A DNA stretch of 36,156 nucleotides from the NCBI GenBank assembly GCA_003696775.1, contig RFFS01000148.1, positions 1-36,156 on the forward strand, given 5' to 3'. How positions within the stretch are numbered: position 1 is the first letter of the stretch; each line of letters opens with the position of its first letter. Below the pieces are notes generated by a model that was given only the letters and a program-made list of their open reading frames with translations, had not been told where the DNA came from and did no database searches. The position numbers and the translations under genes are program-made. The DNA comes from Calditrichota bacterium. GTDB lineage: Bacteria > Calditrichota > Calditrichia > Calditrichales > J004. This document shows, one piece after another, positions 34,450 through 36,156 of the stretch.

Positions 34450-36156
34450 TCATGGATGCATGGTATAACTACCGGCAAGGGGCATGATTTCTTCCCGCCA
34501 TAACGCTTCAAACCGCTCGTCATCATAGTGGGGGCGCCAATACATCCTGCGGGCCATCCATCTTTGACGCGCGGTGGTCTGCCGGTGGTTATGCCATTGC
34601 AAGGCATAGGATGCGAAATCGCGTACCATGAAGTGGAAGATGCTGTCCAGCAAGGCATCCGAGACCTTGACAAAAGCGGTATTTTCCAGAATAAGCTGTC
34701 CATAGACCACAAGAGTAAACATCTCGCCCAGCAAAAACAGAAATCCGAAATCCGCGGCTTGTTCACGTGTGGGCCGGGCCACGGCCAACATCCTCTTCAA
34801 CCACCGGATTTGTGTTTTGAAAATTTGGATATTGGGCAGATCAAAGCCATTGTAAACGGCCCTGTAATCATGAAATTGTATGCGGCTTAATCCTTTCGTT
34901 TCGCCCTGCCGGAATAGGAATGCATCATCCCCGACACCGTCAAGACGCGGCACAGGCGGATATTGGACCGGTTTAAAAAAATAGTGGGCCATAAATTTGA
35001 TGATCAACGCCATGTTGACATGTACCGTGCCCTCCAGCTTGGGCAAAGCGCGGATATCACGCGCGGCCATCTCAAAAAATGTGTCTTTCTCAAAACCTTT
35101 CGCGGCTATCACATCCCAAAGTAAATTGATGACGGCCTCACCCTGTGAAGTGACCTTCATTTTTTGTATGGGATTGTACAACAGATAACGACGGTCTTCC
35201 TTCGAAGCGGCGCGCATATAATCGGATGCCCGCTGAGCATAAAATTTCATGGCGCACAAACGGGCGTAAGCATCGGTGAAAAAACGTCGTATATGCGGAA
35301 AATCGGTTACATAATGATCAAAAAGCCGACGACGCGAAGCATGATCAATGGCTTCGTAAAAAGCATGGCTGCACAATCCGATGGATGCCCAGCCTAAATT
35401 ATATTTGCCGATGTTAATGGTATTCAGGGCGCTGTCCCACGCTTCCCGTCCGAGGGACATGATGTCGTTTTCGGTTACGGGATAATCGTCCAAGCGGTAT
35501 TCGGCAACATAGTTTTGGGTGTTGACGATATTTTTCACGCAGGTGTAGCGCGGGTGCGCCGGACGCGCGGCAAAAAAAACATAATCATCCGTCGCTTTGA
35601 TTTTACCAAAAGTGGCTATAATTGCCCCTTTATTACCGTTGCCGATGTAATATTTACTGCCGTTGGCCAGCCAACCGCCTTCGGGGGCATCGGTCAAAAG
35701 CATATCGGTGCTGTACAGGTCGGCCCCATGTTCTTTTTCCGAAAGACCAAAACCGAAAATTGCCCCTTCACGCAATAAACGGGCGGTTTCGCGCCGTAAC
35801 GCGGCATTGGAACTCATCCAGATCGGGCCAAGCCCCAACAAGGTGACCTGCCACGGATACCAGTAATTCAGGCCGTAAAAGCCAAGTATTTCATTAAGCA
35901 GACTGTTGCGCCAGGTGTCCCAACGCGTGGTGCCGTCGCCTTCCTTTTGCGGGGTGAGAAATGTGGCAAACAGTTGTTCATCCTTAACCAATTGCAAAAA
36001 ATCATCATACCAGACCCGTTCGCGGTCATCATGTTTCAATTTTTGCAACCCCTTTTGTTCAAAGAAGGCGATCACATGGGTAAGGCGGCGCCGCGTGGGT
36101 GCGTCGGTTTCAAAATAAGTCGCTTTAAGGGGATTGAGTAAATGCATGGCGGTCAT
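34450..36156 (-). CDS. Acyl-CoA dehydrogenase family protein; start codon at window edge, 5' end not certain
   Basis: 'GAIFGFGLSEKEHGADLYSTDMLLTDAPEGGWLANGSKYYIGNGNKGAIIATFGKI', C-terminal helical ACAD region. Confidence 0.82.
   Translation of the reverse strand: MTAMHLLNPLKATYFETDAPTRRRLTHVIAFFEQKGLQKLKHDDRERVWYDDFLQLVKDEQLFATFLTPQKEGDGTTRWDTWRNSLLNEILGFYGLNYWYPWQVTLLGLGPIWMSSNAALRRETARLLREGAIFGFGLSEKEHGADLYSTDMLLTDAPEGGWLANGSKYYIGNGNKGAIIATFGKIKATDDYVFFAARPAHPRYTCVKNIVNTQNYVAEYRLDDYPVTENDIMSLGREAWDSALNTINIGKYNLGWASIGLCSHAFYEAIDHASRRRLFDHYVTDFPHIRRFFTDAYARLCAMKFYAQRASDYMRAASKEDRRYLLYNPIQKMKVTSQGEAVINLLWDVIAAKGFEKDTFFEMAARDIRALPKLEGTVHVNMALIIKFMAHYFFKPVQYPPVPRLDGVGDDAFLFRQGETKGLSRIQFHDYRAVYNGFDLPNIQIFKTQIRWLKRMLAVARPTREQAADFGFLFLLGEMFTLVVYGQLILENTAFVKVSDALLDSIFHFMVRDFASYALQWHNHRQTTARQRWMARRMYWRPHYDDERFEALWREEIMPLAGSYTMHP

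Overview
The window is an ordinary-looking chromosomal core of a bacterium, probably FCB-group (inferred from a PorV-like protein and from gene order). It is dominated by long co-directional minus-strand operons of housekeeping genes. On the minus strand, from high to low coordinate, these include dnaE-dtd-PASTA protein; a polyprenol/CTP-kinase-like gene and a PorV-like gene; yicC-gmk-coaB-udg-dnaB-rel-greA-PspC-LiaF-like-GNAT; aroA-aroE; and tRNA-Tyr, tRNA-Val, thrS-infC-rpmI-rplT-pheS-pheT-zapB-like-zapA-[6S RNA candidate]-rny-ymdB-folD. Plus-strand genes are a truncated serine hydrolase-TPR protein, an NFACT/RqcH homologue, a TPR protein and a DUF1015 protein. I see no CRISPR array, transposon, phage or obvious defence island. 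The most interesting signals are: (1) an unannotated structured RNA of about 165 nt between zapA and rny with 6S RNA architecture; (2) a probable ATC start codon for infC, missed by the ORF track; (3) a phosphopantothenoylcysteine synthetase whose CoaC half looks decayed; (4) an RqcH homologue whose conserved DR motif appears to be NK; (5) several intrinsic-terminator-like hairpins ending about 18-34 nt upstream of the next start codon. All calls come from reading the sequence; no searches were run.
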